The notes under the pieces were generated by a model. That model ran no database searches, had not been told where the DNA came from, and saw only the letters and a list, made by a program, of their open reading frames with translations. A program made the position numbers and the translations under genes. A stretch of DNA of 64,000 nucleotides, from contig NZ_JASZYS010000006.1 in NCBI RefSeq assembly GCF_030316845.1, positions 62,001 to 126,000 of the forward strand, given 5' to 3'. This document shows, piece after piece, positions 1-8,060 of this stretch (the first letter of the stretch is position 1; every line of letters starts with the position of its first letter). This DNA is from Variovorax davisae. Lineage in GTDB: Bacteria > Pseudomonadota > Gammaproteobacteria > Burkholderiales > Burkholderiaceae_C.

Positions 1-58
1 GCCGATGCGCAGCGGGCCACTGGAAGACGATGTCATAAGTTGCTCACAAAAATCCGGT

Positions 59-742
59 TCAGGCGGCGTCCAGCACCGATGTCATCTGCGTGACGCAATC
101 CTCGACATGGGTGACCAGGGTCTGTTGCGCGCGCTGCCAGTCCTTGGCGAGCGCGCATTCGAGGAGAACGTGGTGCTCGTCTGCTGCCTCTTTGCCACGG
201 AAGATGGCGGCGATCATCTGGTAGCGCAGGTACTTGTCGCAGATCGATGCATAGGTCTGCAGCAGCAGGTCGGACCCGCAAGCGGAGATCAGTGCGACGT
301 GAAAGGCCCAGTCGTACTGGCGCCAGATTTCCGCGGGCGCATGGTCGTCAGCCGCCATCCGCTTTTCCATCGTGGCGAGCTTGTGATAAGCGGCGACCAC
401 ACGGCCTTCCCACTCGAGGTCGCCACGCTGAAAAGACTCCTTGAGTCCGTGGCCCTCCAGAAGAAGCCGCATCGATGCCACTTCCCGAAGGTTGGCCGAG
501 GAGACCGCGGTGACCTGGAACCCGCGCGCCCCTTCCGCGACGAGCAAACCTTCAGTGGCCAGTCGGCTGAAGAGCTCGCGCAGCGTGCTGACGCTGGTGC
601 CGTAGGCCTCTTTCATGCGTTCCAGCGGTAAACGCCGCCCCGGCGTCAGCCGGCCCAGCACGATGTCGGAGCGGATGCGGCGATACGTGACCTCGCCAAC
701 TGTGGCGCTGTCTGCGGATTCAAGGGAGTTGTCGGTCAACAA
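59..742 (-). CDS. GntR-family transcriptional regulator, FCD subfamily
   Basis: DNA-binding repressor or activator of 227 residues. An N-terminal winged helix-turn-helix (about residues 15-80, including the stretch SVSTLRELFSRLATEGL) is followed by an all-helical FCD ligand domain (about 90-215) with the His-bearing helices WAFHVAL and EHHVLL expected to bind a metal or small acid. No ATG lies before the HTH. The TTG at 742 has GGAG eight bases upstream and is taken as the start. It is divergent from the TRAP operon and separated by about 180 bp containing a palindrome over a promoter, so control of uptake of the TRAP substrate is the likely job. The effector cannot be read from sequence. Confidence 0.88.
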   Translation of the reverse strand: MLTDNSLESADSATVGEVTYRRIRSDIVLGRLTPGRRLPLERMKEAYGTSVSTLRELFSRLATEGLLVAEGARGFQVTAVSSANLREVASMRLLLEGHGLKESFQRGDLEWEGRVVAAYHKLATMEKRMAADDHAPAEIWRQYDWAFHVALISACGSDLLLQTYASICDKYLRYQMIAAIFRGKEAADEHHVLLECALAKDWQRAQQTLVTHVEDCVTQMTSVLDAA

Positions 743-817
743 GTGGCGCTCCAGGACGGATCAAGGCTCAAAACAGTTTCGGCTTCAGGCGACGTTCTGC
801 CAATCAGAGAATACCCT

Positions 818-860
818 GATCATCATATACTTTGCGTATGCTCCGATGATCCAATATTAT
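818..860 (+). promoter_or_regulatory. Putative TRAP operon promoter overlapped by an inverted repeat (candidate GntR operator)
   Basis: Exact 7-bp arms GATCATC (818-824) and GATGATC (845-851) surround a nested ATAC(827-830)/GTAT(836-839) pair. A promoter can be fitted through it: TTGCGT (832-837), 17-bp spacer, TATTAT (855-860). The palindrome covers the -35 element and spacer, which would suit a repressor encoded by the divergent GntR gene. The element is seen in the sequence; its function is inferred. Confidence 0.45.
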
Positions 861-921
861 TCGGTGCCGCACCGCTGCATGGCCCAGGAACCGGCCATTC
901 CCATCACAAAAGGAGACCTTG

Positions 922-1932
922 ATGGCATCGAAACTCTTCAAACTCGCCGGCAGTCTCGCGCTGCTCGTCGCCGCCACGCTCGCTCAGGCGCAGGACATTC
1001 AGGAACGGACCATTCGATTCGGTCACCTGAACAACACCGACCACCCGACCAGTTGGGGGGTCAAGAAGTTCGCCGAGCTCGTGGCAGCCAAGAGCGGCGG
1101 CAAGATCACGGTCAAGGAATTCGCCAGCAGCCAGCTCGGCAACGAACTGCAGCAGCAATCCGCGTTGCAGGGCGGCGTGCAGGAGATGCTCGTGGCTTCC
1201 ACCACCTCGCTGACCGGCGTCGTCAAGGAATTCGGGCTGTTCGACTTCCCATTTCTGTTCACCAATGGCCAGCAGGCAGATGCGATGGTGGACGGACCGC
1301 TGGGCAAGATGGTCAGCGCCAAGCTGGCTGACAAGGGCATCGTCATCCTGGGATTCTTCGACCTGGGTTTCCGCAACGTCACCAACAGCAAGCGCCCCAT
1401 CACGAAGGGCGAAGATCTGGATGGACTGAAGCTGCGCGTCATCCCGAATCCGGTGTTCCTGGACACCTTCAAGACTTTCAAGGCCAACCCGCTGCCGATG
1501 CCCTTTGCCGAGCTGTACAACGCCCTCGAGAGCAAGGCCGTGGATGGCCAGGAGAACCCGTATTCGGTGATCCTGTCGAGCAAGTTCTATGAAGTGCAGA
1601 AGTACGTCAGTGGCACCAACCACGTGTACGCGACCAACCCGGTCCAGATCAGCAAGCGCTTCTGGGACAAACTGTCGCCAGCGGAGCACAAGATCCTGCA
1701 GGACGCCGCCATCGAAGCCCAGACCTACCAGCGCGCGGCGAGCCGCGAAGCCGCCGGCAAGGCACTGACCGAACTGCAGGCCAAGGGCATGGTCTACAAC
1801 GCCGTCGCACCCGCCGAGACGGCCCGCATGCGCGCCGACGTCAAGCCGATCTACGACAAGTTCTCCGCTTCGTACGATCCGGCCGTGATGACGCTGTTCA
1901 AGACCGAACTGGAACGCGTCTCCAAGTTCTGA
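922..1932 (+). CDS. TRAP transporter substrate-binding protein, DctP family
   Basis: Periplasmic receptor of a tripartite ATP-independent transporter, 336 residues. A Sec signal peptide (MASKLFKLAGSLALLVAA, cleavage after AQA near residue 23) is followed by the DctP fold. The carboxylate-clamping Arg is in LRVIPNP (about residue 172), and the family motif ELYNALESKAVDGQENP follows. The ATG at 922 has AGGAGA at 911-916; an in-frame TTG just before it is ignored. It is the first gene of an operon with both membrane subunits and an AroQ-like enzyme, so the ligand is probably a carboxylic acid, perhaps a cyclic one related to quinate or shikimate. That substrate guess is inference. Confidence 0.93.
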   Translation: MASKLFKLAGSLALLVAATLAQAQDIQERTIRFGHLNNTDHPTSWGVKKFAELVAAKSGGKITVKEFASSQLGNELQQQSALQGGVQEMLVASTTSLTGVVKEFGLFDFPFLFTNGQQADAMVDGPLGKMVSAKLADKGIVILGFFDLGFRNVTNSKRPITKGEDLDGLKLRVIPNPVFLDTFKTFKANPLPMPFAELYNALESKAVDGQENPYSVILSSKFYEVQKYVSGTNHVYATNPVQISKRFWDKLSPAEHKILQDAAIEAQTYQRAASREAAGKALTELQAKGMVYNAVAPAETARMRADVKPIYDKFSASYDPAVMTLFKTELERVSKF

Positions 1933-1946
1933 TCCTGGAAGTTCAA

Positions 1947-1978
1947 GCCGGCTCCAATCCCTGTGACTTGGAGCCGGC
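1947..1978 (+). terminator. Perfect 11-bp hairpin between receptor and permease genes (partial terminator or stability element)
   Basis: GCCGGCTCCAA (1947-1957) pairs exactly with TTGGAGCCGGC (1968-1978) around a 10-nt loop, followed by GGTCGTTTTG. It lies 14 bp after the receptor stop and about 70 bp before the small permease start. The short U run makes it a leaky terminator or 3'-end protecting stem. This is a common arrangement for making more receptor than membrane subunits. Confidence 0.6.
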
Positions 1979-2047
1979 GGTCGTTTTGCAGGCCCCGCGG
2001 TGCCGCTTGGGGCGTGGCGCGCCAACGCGTCTTATAGAGGAGCAGGC

Positions 2048-2602
2048 ATGGTAAAGCTGATCGATTCTTTCTGCCGCGGGGTCACCAACGTGATGGCCGT
2101 GGCGCTCATGATCATGGTGGCGCTGGTCTTCAGCAACGTTGTTCTGCGCTACGTTTTCAATTCGTCGATCACGCAGTCCGAGGAAATTTCGCGCTGGCTG
2201 TTCGTGTGGATCACCTTCATGGGTTGCGTGGTCGCCCTGCGCGAGCACGCGCACCTCGGCACCGACGCCTTGGTGTCGCGCCTGCCACCGGTCGGCAAGA
2301 AGATCTGCCTTGTACTCGGCCATCTGACCATGTTGTACGTCTGCTACCTGGTTTTCAGGGGCGCGCTGGAACAGACCAAGATCAACATGGACTCCCTGGC
2401 ACCTTCCACCCAGCTGCCGATGTCCGTGCTGCATGCGGCTGGCGTGGCCTTCTCGGCCTGCGCATGCATCGTGCTGCTGCTGGACCTGTGGCTGCTTTTC
2501 ACCGGCCACATGAAAGATGACGACCTGGTGATGGTCCAGGAATCCGAAGATCTGGCTGCTCTGAACCGCCCGCATGGCGACGACCTCACCAAACAACACT
2601 GA
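2048..2602 (+). CDS. TRAP transporter small permease, DctQ family
   Basis: Small four-helix membrane subunit of the TRAP transporter, 184 residues, normal for the family. Hydrophobic spans sit near residues 15-35, 50-70, 90-110 and 130-155. The DctQ signature region includes SEEISRWLFVWITFMG and EHAHLGTD. The ATG at 2048 has GAGGAG just upstream; the longer reading from 2000 lacks a ribosome site. It pairs with the DctM subunit that follows after 15 bp. Confidence 0.92.
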   Translation: MVKLIDSFCRGVTNVMAVALMIMVALVFSNVVLRYVFNSSITQSEEISRWLFVWITFMGCVVALREHAHLGTDALVSRLPPVGKKICLVLGHLTMLYVCYLVFRGALEQTKINMDSLAPSTQLPMSVLHAAGVAFSACACIVLLLDLWLLFTGHMKDDDLVMVQESEDLAALNRPHGDDLTKQH

Positions 2603-2617
2603 ACCGAGCGAGCGACC

Positions 2618-3904
2618 ATGACACTCACCATCTTCCTCGGGTCCCTGCTGCTGGCGATGGCCATCGGCATCCCGATCTCGTTTGCGCTGCTGGTCAGCGG
2701 CGTGGCGCTGATGTGGCACATGGACATGTTCGAGGCCCAGATCCTCGCGCAGAACCTGCTGGGCGGCGCGGACAACTACCCCCTGCTGGCAGTGCCCTTC
2801 TTCCTGCTGGCTGGCGAGATCATGAACGAAGGCGGGCTGTCGAAGCGCATCGTCGAGTTCGCGATGGCGCTGGTCGGTCACATCCGTGGCGGCCTGGGCT
2901 ACGTGACCATCGTCGCGTCGATCATGCTTTCGGCGCTGTCGGGCAGCGCGGTGGCCGATGCCGCCGCCCTGACGACCATGCTGCTGCCGATGATGGTGGC
3001 CGCCGGCCACGCACCGCATCGCGCTGCCGGCCTGATCGCAGCGTCCGGCGTGATTGCGCCGGTGTTGCCGCCGTCGATCGGACTGGTCATTTTCGGCGTC
3101 ACGGCCAACGTTTCCATTTCCAAGCTGTTCATGGCCGGTATCACGCCCGGCCTGCTGATGGGGCTGGCGCTGTGGGTGACCTGGGCCTGGGTCGCCCGCA
3201 ACGAAGGGGTGGTGCCTCCGCCGCGCAAGCCATTGAAGGAACTGCTGACCACGATGCGCCGCTGTGGCTGGGCGCTGATGCTGCCAGTGATCATTCTGGT
3301 CGGTCTGCGCATGGGCGTGTTCACGCCGACGGAAGCAGGCGTGGTGGCTGCGGTGTATGCCCTTTTCGTCGCGACGGTCATCTATCGTGGCCTGAAGCTC
3401 TCGCAGTTGTTCGGCATCTTCAAGGCGGCGGCCAAGACCACCGCGGTGGTGATGTTCCTGGTGGCCGCGGCCATGGTTTCGGCCTGGCTCATCACGGTGG
3501 CGGACCTGCCCGGCAAGGTGGTGGGCATGCTCCAACCCTTCCTCGACAGCCCCATCCTGCTGATGGTGGCGATCATGGTGCTGGTCATGATCGTCGGCAC
3601 GGCGATGGACATGACGCCGACCATCCTGATCCTCACGCCTGTGCTGATGCCCGTGGTCATCGCGGCCAAGATCGACCCCGTCTATTTTGGGGTCATGTTC
3701 ATCATGAACAACGCCATCGGCCTGGTCACGCCCCCGGTGGGCGTGGTGCTCAACGTGGTGGCCGGGGTGGGTCGAATGTCGATGGATACGGTGACCAAGG
3801 GCGTGATGCCGTTCATGATCGCCCAGTTCCTGATCATGTTCCTGATGGTCTTCTTTCCCTGGCTCGTCACTGGCCCCGCGAAGCTGTTCCACGGCGGCCC
3901 CTGA
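2618..3904 (+). CDS. TRAP transporter large permease, DctM family
   Basis: Main channel subunit of the TRAP transporter in the inner membrane, 428 residues with about 12 hydrophobic spans. It begins MTLTIFLGSLLLAMAIGIPI, and family motifs are visible: PFFLLAGEIMNEGG, SALSGSAVADAAA and VLPPSIGLVIFG in the first half, and TPTEAGVVAAVYAL in the middle. It moves the receptor-bound acid using an ion gradient. It is co-transcribed with the receptor and small permease. Confidence 0.94.
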   Translation: MTLTIFLGSLLLAMAIGIPISFALLVSGVALMWHMDMFEAQILAQNLLGGADNYPLLAVPFFLLAGEIMNEGGLSKRIVEFAMALVGHIRGGLGYVTIVASIMLSALSGSAVADAAALTTMLLPMMVAAGHAPHRAAGLIAASGVIAPVLPPSIGLVIFGVTANVSISKLFMAGITPGLLMGLALWVTWAWVARNEGVVPPPRKPLKELLTTMRRCGWALMLPVIILVGLRMGVFTPTEAGVVAAVYALFVATVIYRGLKLSQLFGIFKAAAKTTAVVMFLVAAAMVSAWLITVADLPGKVVGMLQPFLDSPILLMVAIMVLVMIVGTAMDMTPTILILTPVLMPVVIAAKIDPVYFGVMFIMNNAIGLVTPPVGVVLNVVAGVGRMSMDTVTKGVMPFMIAQFLIMFLMVFFPWLVTGPAKLFHGGP

Positions 3905-3934
3905 AATTCCTTTGCGTTGCAAGCGTACTCACCT

Positions 3935-4378
3935 ATGACCAAGCCGCTTTTCATCCTGAATGGCCCGAATCTCAACCGTCTCGGCAAGCGCGAGCCTGCG
4001 ATCTACGGCAAGACCACGCTCGCCGAGATCGAGGCAATGTGCCGCGACGAAGCCGGGGCCATCGCGTTGGAATTCCACCAGTCCAACAGCGAGACCCAGT
4101 TGATCGACTGGATCCACGAGGCCATCGACACGGGCAGCGGGATCATCATCAACCCGGCGGCCTATTCGTTCACGTCCATGGCCATCATGGATGCGCTCAA
4201 GATGTTTCCAGGTCCGATCATCGAGGTCCACATCTCCAACATCTATCGCCGCGAGGAGATGTACCACCACTCTTACATGTCCGCGGTGGCCACCGCGGTG
4301 ATCGCCGGTCTCGGACCTGGCGGGTACCGGGCGGCCATCAAGGCCATACTGCAGATGCTCCAAGAAAAGACGCCCTGA
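3935..4378 (+). CDS. Type II 3-dehydroquinate dehydratase-like protein with altered active site
   Basis: 147 residues, the normal size for AroQ, which dehydrates 3-dehydroquinate to 3-dehydroshikimate as a dodecamer. LNGPNLNRLGKREPAIYG contains the lid Arg19 and catalytic Tyr24, and EVHISN contains the conserved His99. Compared with the Mycobacterium enzyme, as remembered, the usual LTHTS reads YSFTS, so the His is Phe79. The usual REEFRRHS reads REEMYHHS, so the second Arg is Tyr110. Both normally contact substrate. As the fourth gene of a TRAP operon it is probably catabolic, acting on quinate-type acids or a related substrate. The ATG at 3935 starts at the usual position. Fold is sure; exact reaction is not. 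Confidence 0.82.
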   Translation: MTKPLFILNGPNLNRLGKREPAIYGKTTLAEIEAMCRDEAGAIALEFHQSNSETQLIDWIHEAIDTGSGIIINPAAYSFTSMAIMDALKMFPGPIIEVHISNIYRREEMYHHSYMSAVATAVIAGLGPGGYRAAIKAILQMLQEKTP

Positions 4379-4379
4379 T

Positions 4380-5276
4380 CCGCAGGTATCTGAGCGGGCG
4401 TTCGACTTGGCTATCCCCGCCATCAGCAAATGCGCTCACACAGCCAATACGGCCTTCTTCAACAAAGTCGTCGACGCCCGCGTTCTCGCCCCCGCAGAAA
4501 ACGGCTTTCCGATGGAGCTCCAGCTTGATGCTTGCCTTGCCGGGCGCAAGCGCCTGGGGAGAGGCCACCGTGCAACGTTCGAGGCCGTCCCAGTTGTAGC
4601 TGTACGTCGGCTTGCCGTCCTTCAGGTACGACGCCGCGAAGCGCCCGCCTTGTGCGAAGACGACGCCCTCCGCGCCGCCCTGTGGAACGTCGATCTCGGC
4701 GGTGATCGTGCTGGAGTGGTTCTTCACGTTGATGAACGTGTTCTCCATCATGCCGGTCATGCCGGTCATGCCGGGTAGAGCGTGATCGACGTACGCGGTC
4801 CCATCAGGTCGGGCCGCCCGGCGATCGCCGCATTGAAACGCTCGACGCTGCGGTCATCGATCGGAAGCACGTTGTACCTCGCCGCCTCTTTCATGAAGAC
4901 GGCCTGCATCTCTTTCAGCTTCGCCGGCTGCTTCGCGGCAACATCGGTGGCGAGGCTGTAGTCATTGCGCGCATCGAAAAGCTCCCATGAATCCTTGTCG
5001 AGCGCCGCGCGCGGATTGGGTTCCCACGGCGCCCTGTGAACGGTGCGTGCCAGCCAGCCGTCGTGGTAGATACCGCGGTTGCCGAGGATCTCGAAGTATT
5101 GCGTTGTCCGCCCATCTGCCGCGCGAACAGCCGGCGCTCGTCGGGCGTGAGCTTGTCTCAATCCTTGATGCCGGTGGGCTTGGGCGCGTGATGCGGTCCT
5201 CCAGCGTGCCCCTCTTCTTCAACAAGACACTTGCGTAGTCCGAGATGGGAAAGAACATCGCGTTTGTCGCCTTCAC
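4380..5276 (-). pseudogene. Arylsulfatase remnant (frameshifted, internally deleted)
   Basis: Three minus-strand pieces in different frames together resemble the C-terminal half of a bacterial arylsulfatase. About 5276-5160 gives RGTLEDRITRP and, in another frame, a LTPDERRLFARQM-like stretch. 5161-4767 gives QYFEILGNRGIYHDGWLA and LPIDDRSVERF. 4769-4380 gives MMENTFINVKNHSSTITAE and DGKPTYSYNWDGLER. The catalytic N-terminal half is absent. The stretch normally lying between the first two blocks is missing, which indicates an internal deletion plus at least two frameshifts. It is not the parent of the intact sulfatase at 27-29 kb. Confidence 0.75.
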
Positions 5277-5350
5277 ATGGCGGAGGTATCAATGGGACCT
5301 CGGTCAACCGATTGCCGACGAGATTTCGAAGCTCGGCGCTCGGCGATCGC

Positions 5351-6325
5351 TCAGCCGATCCGACGCGCCGCCTCGCGGCCGCGGAGCTCGGCCCCTTCGA
5401 GTTCTTCGGTCGTCAACACGTAGGCCGGGTTGTCGGCCAACAGTTCGATCGCCACGTCGATGAAGGCACGGACGCGCGCCGGCTGCGCGGCGCGGCTTCC
5501 GTAGTAGACGAAGACGCCCGATTTGTCGGCCATGTGCTCCACCATCAATGGCACCAGCCGACCCGAACGAATGTGTGGGGCCGCGGCAACGCCGGTCAGA
5601 AGACCGATGACATGCCCGGCGAGCACCGCCTCCGTCTCGAGCGCCTCGTCGTTGACCGTGAGGGTGGGGGTGACGTGAAGCTCGGTCAGGTCGCCCCCTA
5701 CCCTGACGAACCACGGCAGCACCTGCCCCGAGCCGGAACTGCGGAAAATGCTGCACCGATGTTCCGCCAAGGCACTCAAGGTCCCTGGAGCACCGTGCTG
5801 GCTGAGGTAAGACGGTGCCGCGCAAATGATGAGTTGCAACGAAAACAGCTTGCGCGCGATGACCCCCTCGGCCGCCGAGGGCCCGATCCGAAATCCGACA
5901 TCAACCCGGTCTTCGACCCAGTTCCCGATGCGGTCGTCGAGGTGGACGTCGGGCTGCACCTCGGGATAGCGCCGACAGAAGGCGTCGAGCAGCGGCCAGA
6001 TGACCGCCCCGAACACGGAGTGCGGGCCCACGATGCGCAGCGGCCCGGCAATCTCTTCCTGGGATCGCCGCGCGATGCTCAACGCGCGCTGCATGCCGAT
6101 CAGCGCCGGCTGCGCGGCTTCCAGGAACTGCCGTCCGGCATCGGTCAGCGACATGCTGCGTGTCGTGCGGTGGAACAGCCGCACCCCCAGATGCCGCTCG
6201 AGCTGCGCCAGGGCCTGGCTGGCGGCCTGGGGCGTCATCCCCTGGGCCGTGGCGGCCTGTCGCAAGCTGCCCAGTTCAGCGGTTTTCACGAAGGTGGCGA
6301 TGGAGCGCAGTTCATTGATCGGCAT
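5351..6325 (-). CDS. LysR-family transcriptional regulator
   Basis: 324 residues. The winged HTH covers residues 1-62 (LGSLRQAATAQGMTPQAASQ, then LERHLGVRLFHRTTRSM), followed by a linker helix and a two-lobe effector domain (about 90-300) of the CrgA-like subgroup. The ATG is at 6325. It is divergently transcribed from the molybdenum aldehyde oxidoreductase operon with a 143-bp shared region, so it probably controls that operon in response to an aldehyde or its acid. The effector is unknown. Confidence 0.9.
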   Translation of the reverse strand: MPINELRSIATFVKTAELGSLRQAATAQGMTPQAASQALAQLERHLGVRLFHRTTRSMSLTDAGRQFLEAAQPALIGMQRALSIARRSQEEIAGPLRIVGPHSVFGAVIWPLLDAFCRRYPEVQPDVHLDDRIGNWVEDRVDVGFRIGPSAAEGVIARKLFSLQLIICAAPSYLSQHGAPGTLSALAEHRCSIFRSSGSGQVLPWFVRVGGDLTELHVTPTLTVNDEALETEAVLAGHVIGLLTGVAAAPHIRSGRLVPLMVEHMADKSGVFVYYGSRAAQPARVRAFIDVAIELLADNPAYVLTTEELEGAELRGREAARRIG

Positions 6326-6468
6326 GGCTGCAGTGTCCCTGAATTGACAACAGCAGCTTGCGAGTCCTTCAAGGGCGAATGGTCTAGTGCAGGAACCCGC
6401 CCCCTTCTAAAGTCGATGCAGACCCGGCGAACCGCGATGGAGCGCCACGACACAAGCAAGGAAACCCG

Positions 6469-7110
6469 ATGAAGAGTTCCGATGAGTTGACCTTTTCCCG
6501 CCGCGGCCTGCTGAAGGCAGGGGCGGCCACAGCCTCGGTTCCGGTGTTGGCCGTCCGGGCGGAGGCCGCGGCGCCCGCTGCGGGATCCGGCGCGGGCACC
6601 TCCCTGCCCGTGAGCCTGCGCATCAACGGGCGGTCCGAGCGCCTGGTGCTCGACACCCGCACCACGCTGCTCGACGCCTTGCGGGAACACCTGCAGCTGA
6701 CCGGCACCAAGAAAGGGTGTGACCACGGTCAGTGCGGCGCATGCACGGTCATCGTCGATGGTCGCCGCATCAATTCGTGCCTGACGCTGGCCGTGATGCA
6801 CGACGGCGCCCAGGTCACGACCATCGAAGGGCTTGGTCAGATCGGTCACCTGCATCCGATGCAGGCCGCCTTCGTCAAGCATGACGGCTTCCAGTGCGGC
6901 TATTGCACGCCTGGTCAGATCTGCTCGGCGGTCGCCGTGCTGAAGGAAATAGACCAGGGCATCCCGAGCCACGTGAGCGCCGACCTCACGGCCAAGCCAT
7001 TGCTTTCGGCGGACGAACTGCGCGAGCGCATGAGCGGGAACATCTGTCGTTGCGGAGCCTATAGCAACATCGTCGAAGCCATCACCGAAGTGGCAGGAGC
7101 CAGGGCATGA
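6469..7110 (+). CDS. paoA: Aldehyde oxidoreductase 2Fe-2S subunit, PaoA-like
   Basis: Small electron-transfer subunit (213 residues) of a periplasmic molybdenum hydroxylase of the xanthine oxidase family. A twin-arginine signal is present ([19 protein letters not shown], residues 11-29), so the folded complex is exported by Tat. A plant-type ferredoxin domain carries [15 protein letters not shown] and a later SC. The second cluster domain carries [10 protein letters not shown] and [14 protein letters not shown] lies just before the ATG. Its last four bases overlap the start of the FAD subunit gene. In E. coli this complex oxidises aromatic aldehydes to acids. Confidence 0.93.
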   Translation: MKSSDELTFSRRGLLKAGAATASVPVLAVRAEAAAPAAGSGAGTSLPVSLRINGRSERLVLDTRTTLLDALREHLQLTGTKKGCDHGQCGACTVIVDGRRINSCLTLAVMHDGAQVTTIEGLGQIGHLHPMQAAFVKHDGFQCGYCTPGQICSAVAVLKEIDQGIPSHVSADLTAKPLLSADELRERMSGNICRCGAYSNIVEAITEVAGARA

Positions 7111-8057
7111 AAGCTTTCAGCTACGAGCGTGTCACGTCGCCGGCACAGGCGGTCGCTGCCGCTGCAAGCACCTCCGGTGCGCGCTTCATCGCCGGCGGGA
7201 CGAACCTGCTCGACCTCATGAAACTGGAGATCGAAACGCCAGGTCATCTGATCGATGTCAACGGCCTCGGATTCGACCGCATCGAGGCTACCCAGGACGG
7301 CGGCCTGCGCATCGGCGCACTGGTGCGCAATACCGACCTCGCGGCCGATGCCCGCGTACGCCGCGACTACGCCCTGTTGTCGCGGGCATTGCTCGCGGGC
7401 GCTTCCGGCCAGCTGCGCAACAAGGCCACCACCGGCGGCAACCTGCTGCAGCGCACCCGCTGCCCGTATTTCTATGACACCAACCAGGCCTGCAACAAGC
7501 GACGGCCGGGCAGCGGCTGCTCGGCGATCGGCGGTGTCAGCAGGCAGCACGCGGTGATCGGAACCAGCACTGCCTGCATAGCGACGCACCCGAGTGACAT
7601 GGCCGTCGCCATGCGCGCGCTGGACGCCAGCGTCGAGACGCTGCGCCCCAACGGATCGCGCCGCACCATCGCGATCGCCGATTTCCACCGCCTCCCTGGC
7701 GCCACGCCCCAAGTGGAAACCGCCCTGACCGCCGGAGAGCTGGTCACAGCCGTGACCCTGCCGCGGCCCATGGGGGGCAAGCAGGTCTATCGCAAGGTTC
7801 GCGACCGCGCTTCCTATGCGTTCGCGCTGATTTCGGTGGCGGCGATCGTGCAACCGGATGGCACGGGCCGCGTGGCGCTGGGCGGCGTCGCTGCCAAGCC
7901 ATGGCGGGTCGAGGCGGCAGACGCCGCGCTGCGGCGCGGCGCCAAGGCCACGACGGAGATGCTGCTCGCGGGAGCGAAGCCAACCGAAGACAATGCCTTC
8001 AAGCTCACACTGGTGGAGCGGACGCTCGACGCCGTACTGACCGAGGCGAGGAGCTGA
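7107..8057 (+). CDS. paoB: Aldehyde oxidoreductase FAD-binding subunit, PaoB-like
   Basis: 316 residues. The FAD-binding domain 5 fold holds the flavin loop [17 protein letters not shown] (about residues 26-42) and [15 protein letters not shown]. Just after it the Cys-rich loop [15 protein letters not shown] matches the extra 4Fe-4S-binding loop known in E. coli PaoB and 4-hydroxybenzoyl-CoA reductase. A CO-dehydrogenase flavoprotein C-terminal domain follows. The start overlaps the PaoA stop (ATGA), indicating translational coupling. Confidence 0.92.
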   Translation: MKAFSYERVTSPAQAVAAAASTSGARFIAGGTNLLDLMKLEIETPGHLIDVNGLGFDRIEATQDGGLRIGALVRNTDLAADARVRRDYALLSRALLAGASGQLRNKATTGGNLLQRTRCPYFYDTNQACNKRRPGSGCSAIGGVSRQHAVIGTSTACIATHPSDMAVAMRALDASVETLRPNGSRRTIAIADFHRLPGATPQVETALTAGELVTAVTLPRPMGGKQVYRKVRDRASYAFALISVAAIVQPDGTGRVALGGVAAKPWRVEAADAALRRGAKATTEMLLAGAKPTEDNAFKLTLVERTLDAVLTEARS

Positions 8058-8060
8058 GCG

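Noticed and set aside
1943..3922. A 659-codon minus-strand frame opposite the TRAP permeases
   Set aside because: The composition is His/Arg/Asp/Gln rich with no motifs, while the plus strand carries two clear membrane proteins.
6344..6349. TTGACA as -35 of the pao operon
   Set aside because: No acceptable -10 lies 16-18 bp downstream, so no promoter is claimed.
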